A DNA stretch of 6,685 nt from Neobacillus cucumis. GTDB taxonomy: Bacteria; Bacillota; Bacilli; Bacillales_B; DSM-18226. The translations under genes were made by a program, and so were the position numbers. This document shows, one piece after another, positions 5,078 to 6,685 of this stretch. Location: positions 1-6,685 of the forward strand of contig NZ_JAMBOH010000065.1 of the NCBI RefSeq assembly GCF_023715505.1. The letters are read 5' to 3'. Numbering within the stretch: the first letter of the stretch is position 1; each line of letters begins with the position of its first letter. The notes under the pieces are model-generated. The model was given only the letters and a program-made list of their open reading frames with translations, was not told the DNA's origin and searched no databases.

Positions 5078-5259
5078 AAGATGACAAAGAGAGTTTGAAG
5101 AAAACAAACATTACCTTGATTACTATAGCAATAATTATTACCATTATAAATCACTTTGTGTTTCCTATTTTCTTTAAAATGAAACCTGATAGCGTAGGCA
5201 CAGGCATTTCGATTATTCTTTTGGCATCTGTTTTACTCAATAATGTTAGGTCGAAGTAA
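5074..5259 (+). CDS. Small two-helix membrane protein, unknown function
   Basis: A 61-residue protein whose ATG at 5074 follows GAGAAGGGG (5058-5066, spacing 7). A charged 11-residue cytoplasmic-looking head (MKDDKESLKKT) is followed by a first membrane helix at residues 13-34, a short loop with K-M-K-P-D-S, and a second helix at 41-57 ending in the basic tail NNVRSK. There is no catalytic or transport motif, and I do not recognise a family. It overlaps by ATGA the remnant frame upstream, so it may have been the second gene of a pair of small membrane proteins. Repeat A copy 4 starts 13 nt after its stop. The coding call rests on the ribosome site and the clear helix pattern. Confidence 0.6.
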   Translation: MKDDKESLKKTNITLITIAIIITIINHFVFPIFFKMKPDSVGTGISIILLASVLLNNVRSK

Positions 5260-5271
5260 GATGCTTTTATT

Positions 5272-5300
5272 GAACAAACGAAGCAGTTTAGCTGAAGAAT
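5272..5300 (+). repeat. Dispersed intergenic repeat A, copy 4
   Basis: GAACAAACGAAGCAGTTTAG followed by CTGAAGAAT. The AACGGG core is changed to AACGAA, while GCAGTTTAG-TGAAGAA is conserved. It lies between the 61-aa gene and the lipoprotein gene. Confidence 0.55.
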
Positions 5301-5318
5301 TAAAAAGAATGCAAAACA

Positions 5319-5339
5319 TATAGTTGTTTATACAAACAA
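5319..5339 (+). promoter_or_regulatory. Candidate -10 box with overlapping TTGTTT/AAACAA dyad
   Basis: TATAGT (5319-5324, within CATATAGTT) matches five of six sigma-A -10 positions and also fits the CATAnnnT of mother-cell sigma factors. It runs into a perfect dyad TTGTTT-ATAC-AAACAA (5324-5339), which would cover the start of transcription and could be a repressor operator. I saw no good -35. It lies 24 nt before the lipoprotein start. Confidence 0.3.
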
Positions 5340-5362
5340 TTATTTTTATGGAGGAGTTTCCG

Positions 5363-5734
5363 ATGAAAAGATGGTTACTCATATTTATAGTTGTAGCGTT
5401 CAATGTATTTTCTACTGTTGGCTGTTCATCTAGAAATATAGAAAAAATAGATGTTTACCAAATGGTAAGCTTTTCGGATGTTAAAGAGAATTCATTGATT
5501 TCATTTACGGATTCTAAAGATGTTATTAATTTTGTAAAGGAGTTTAAAAAAGCAAATAAAGAACCAGGGATTGTAGATATGATTGACCCTGAATATAAGG
5601 TTAATTTCGGGGACGAATCCTATTTTCTTTGGTTAAACGAAGAACACGCTACGATAATGAATGTAAAAGATACTCATACCATATATACCCTTCCAAAAAG
5701 TTCAACAAATACTATTAACCAGTTATTAAACTAA
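5363..5734 (+). CDS. YhfM-like lipoprotein
   Basis: A 123-residue secreted lipoprotein. I chose ATG 5363, not the upstream ATG at 5324, because GGAGGAG (5350-5356) lies 6 nt before it and it opens a clean lipoprotein signal: M-K-R-W, a hydrophobic core (residues 4-16), and the lipobox S-T-V-G-C, with Cys21 as the lipidated residue. The mature part (about 103 residues) has E-K-I-D-V-Y near the start, a D-S-K-D-V-I-N-F-V-K-E-F helix, then G-I-V-D-M-I-D-P-E-Y-K-V-N-F, Y-F-L-W-L-N and V-K-D-T-H-T-I-Y-T-L. That order is the YhfM-like domain of Bacillus lipoproteins, as I remember it. The family has no established function and is anchored on the outer face of the membrane. It is a single-gene unit with a possible operator dyad upstream; no obvious terminator follows. 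Confidence 0.78.
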   Translation: MKRWLLIFIVVAFNVFSTVGCSSRNIEKIDVYQMVSFSDVKENSLISFTDSKDVINFVKEFKKANKEPGIVDMIDPEYKVNFGDESYFLWLNEEHATIMNVKDTHTIYTLPKSSTNTINQLLN

Positions 5735-5736
5735 TT

Positions 5737-5763
5737 GGTGCAAGAGTTGAGGTTCCAGCTGCA
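5737..5763 (+). repeat. Dispersed intergenic motif B
   Basis: GGTGCAAGAGTTGAGG...CAGCTGC follows the lipoprotein stop almost immediately. It resembles 676-697 (GGTGCTAGAGTTCAAG-AGCTGC) and, more loosely, 6380-6398. In each case the motif lies just after a gene's stop codon. Confidence 0.35.
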
Positions 5764-5784
5764 ATTTGGTGACTTTTCCTTATT

Positions 5785-5812
5785 GTGCTAAATGGCAGGT
5801 TACTTGAAGAAG
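5785..5812 (+). repeat. Dispersed intergenic repeat A, copy 5
   Basis: GTGCTAAATGGCAGGTTACT followed by TGAAGAAG. It follows a CTTTTCCTTATT stretch, the same U-rich plus TTATT lead-in as copies 2 and 3, and precedes the membrane protein gene by about 90 nt. Confidence 0.55.
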
Positions 5813-5852
5813 CATTTCGAGATGAAGAGGTTTAAGCTTAATAAAAATGAAG

Positions 5853-5900
5853 CACCTGGTAACCCTATTAGTAGACTTAGGAGGAAAGTCAGGTGTTTTT
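5853..5900 (+). promoter_or_regulatory. Inverted repeat enclosing the Shine-Dalgarno of the CBO0543-family gene
   Basis: CACCTG (5853-5858) pairs with CAGGTG (5890-5895), and inside it CCTA (5864-5867) pairs with TAGG (5878-5881). TTTTT follows at 5896-5900. The right arm contains the AGGTG site 5 nt before the ATG at 5901, and a second site, AGGAGG, lies at 5879-5884. Folded, this RNA would mask the ribosome site and also looks like a weak terminator. Whether it regulates is inference. Confidence 0.35.
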
Positions 5901-6377
5901 ATGTGGTACTGGTATTTATTTCTATGTGTAATCGTATTTAACACAATAGCTATATGTATGAAAAAAAAATTAAAATTAATTGACATGTATGCAACTATAA
6001 TTACTTCCTTACTTATCCAGACAAAAGTAGATAGATGGACAGACCGAATGGATTGGTATGGATTCTTTGACCGATGGTATGTAGACGCCCCTACTATGCT
6101 TGTTAGTATAGGCTTATATCCAGCAGCTGCTCTCATTATGTTAAACTTTTATCCATATGACAAATCAAAGTGGCTTGCAGCAGGCTATATCCTGATATGG
6201 TCAATAGCCTCTACCTTCTTTGAATGGACATTCCTTAGAAAAGGGTATATGTACTACGGAAATGGGTATCAGTTAATCTATTCAGCTTTTACTTATCCAT
6301 TCCTTTATCTTATCTTATTTGGAAACCTAAAACTCGTCGGTACAATTTTAAAAATATCAGGTGAAAGAGAAAAGTAG
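5901..6377 (+). CDS. CBO0543-family integral membrane protein
   Basis: A 158-residue polytopic membrane protein that matches my memory of the CBO0543 family, common in Bacillus and Clostridium and of unknown function. The recognisable end runs N-F-Y-P-Y-D-K-S-K-W (82-91), F-F-E-W (106-109), G-Y-M-Y-Y-G-N-G-Y (115-123) and L-I-Y-S-A-F-T-Y-P (125-133). Membrane helices are likely at about 1-20, 63-84, 92-113 and 124-146, with a weaker one at 26-42 followed by a polar W-T-D-R-M-D-W-Y loop. I prefer ATG 5901 (AGGTG 5 nt upstream) because the protein then begins directly with a helix. An in-frame ATG at 5847 would add 18 residues but has no ribosome site and would read through the inverted repeat. 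It ends 35 nt before a terminator and looks intact. Confidence 0.75.
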   Translation: MWYWYLFLCVIVFNTIAICMKKKLKLIDMYATIITSLLIQTKVDRWTDRMDWYGFFDRWYVDAPTMLVSIGLYPAAALIMLNFYPYDKSKWLAAGYILIWSIASTFFEWTFLRKGYMYYGNGYQLIYSAFTYPFLYLILFGNLKLVGTILKISGEREK

Positions 6378-6412
6378 CCATAGTTCAGAGAGCTGCTCTT
6401 CTACCTTAATGG

Positions 6413-6448
6413 GTGCGAATCGTCGAGAGGGTCGCACTTTTTCTTCTT
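6413..6448 (+). terminator. Terminator of the CBO0543-family gene
   Basis: GTGCGA (6413-6418) pairs with TCGCAC (6432-6437) around a 13-nt loop, followed by TTTTTCTTCTT. It lies 35 nt after the stop codon. Confidence 0.75.
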
Positions 6449-6475
6449 CAAGTAACGGGAGATTAGTTAAACAAC
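6449..6475 (+). repeat. Dispersed intergenic repeat A, copy 6
   Basis: CAAGTAACGGGAGATTAGTT followed by AAACAAC. It begins directly after the U-tract of the preceding terminator, the clearest example of the hairpin-plus-repeat arrangement. Confidence 0.6.
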
Positions 6476-6495
6476 AATATGTGAAAAAATGTACT

Positions 6496-6522
6496 TAAAC
6501 AAACGGGTAGCTTTAACTAAAG
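6496..6522 (+). repeat. Dispersed intergenic repeat A, copy 7
   Basis: TAAACAAACGGGTAGCTTTA followed by ACTAAAG. It is 20 nt after copy 6 and is followed, not preceded, by a terminator hairpin. The pair gives a tandem arrangement with no gene in between. Confidence 0.55.
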
Positions 6523-6527
6523 TTGAT

Positions 6528-6549
6528 GATCGCTGCGGCGGTCTTTTTT
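6528..6549 (+). terminator. Terminator-like hairpin between repeat A copy 7 and the right edge
   Basis: GATCGC (6528-6533) pairs with GCGGTC (6538-6543), with one G-U pair, around TGCG. Six T follow. The GCGGTCTTTTTTCTT part is identical to 1605-1619, before repeat copy 2, so the hairpin end is part of the repeated unit. Confidence 0.7.
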
Positions 6550-6685
6550 CTTGTTGAGCTACCATGAAAATTTACTTCTGTACCTTCGATAAAAAGGCAA
6601 TACTAAAGAAGACGCAGCTCATTCATTTTTTAAAAAGGGGAGAGCGTCTAATTCATTGATCTATGGAATTCAGTTGAATAGATTA
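6550..6685 (+). other. Right-edge sequence, possible 5' region of a gene running off the window
   Basis: No complete gene. A GGGGAG ribosome-site candidate (6637-6642) is followed 13 nt later by TTG 6656, which opens ten codons (reading IYGIQLNRL after the start) to the window end. The spacing is long and the frame too short to judge. AGACGC (6610-6615) and GCGTCT (6644-6649) form a 6-bp inverted repeat enclosing that site. Confidence 0.2.

Noticed and set aside
5324..5362. Upstream ATG giving a 13-residue longer lipoprotein
   Set aside because: It lacks a ribosome site and would place charged residues before the signal peptide; ATG 5363 has GGAGGAG at 6 nt.
5847..5900. Upstream ATG giving an 18-residue longer CBO0543-family protein
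   Set aside because: No Shine-Dalgarno precedes it and the added residues lie in an inverted repeat; kept only as an alternative start or leader.
5780..6136. Minus-strand 118-codon open frame
   Set aside because: It is a shadow of the CBO0543-family gene and its leader.
114..6522. Repeat family A as a CRISPR array
   Set aside because: Copies are divergent, hundreds of bases apart, each next to a different gene, with no spacer-like units or cas genes.

Overview
The window comes from an AT-rich chromosome of a spore-forming Bacillaceae bacterium (Bacillus or a close relative). The evidence is a CotA-type spore-coat laccase, the start of an OxdC/OxdD-type oxalate decarboxylase, a YhfM-like lipoprotein, a CBO0543-family membrane protein, G-rich Shine-Dalgarno sites, several TTG starts, and a dispersed repeat resembling those between Bacillus genes. 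The species cannot be fixed from the sequence.

Left third (1-2240): four small, separately transcribed genes. They are an unrecognised 160-aa protein (167-649, +), a DUF6429-like protein (756-995, -), an unrecognised 111-aa basic protein (1163-1498, +) and an unrecognised 103-aa protein (1700-2011, +). Most are followed by a terminator hairpin and a copy of a roughly 27-bp repeat built on AACGGGCAG-TTAG-T-AA.

Centre (2112-4900): a region rich in spore-coat genes and gene debris. cotA (2240-3793, -) keeps every copper ligand and has its own terminator. Its ATG has no ribosome site, but its frame runs upstream, through one UAA, into a cysteine-rich metallothionein-like segment. One further frameshift connects that segment to a well-formed ribosome site and ATG at 4035, with a sporulation-type promoter candidate behind it. 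This is either a broken small gene or a broken N-terminal extension of the laccase. Divergently, an oxalate decarboxylase gene starts normally at 4359 but loses homology after about 83 codons. It joins unrelated DNA and then the last two domains (V and VI) of a group II intron, with no intron 5' part or reverse transcriptase. A strong terminator at 4921-4959 closes the region.

Right third (4943-6685): the C-terminal end of a membrane protein frame overlapping a 61-aa two-helix membrane protein by ATGA, then the YhfM-like lipoprotein, then the CBO0543-family membrane protein whose start lies in an inverted repeat. Two terminators and two more copies of the repeat follow, and the window ends in unassigned sequence.

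The genes do not form one pathway. The outer parts are small accessory genes in single-gene units. The coherent part is the cotA/oxd pair, two enzymes that in B. subtilis are spore-associated, here with clear decay and rearrangement. The best lead is the Cys-rich frame upstream of the copper oxidase.
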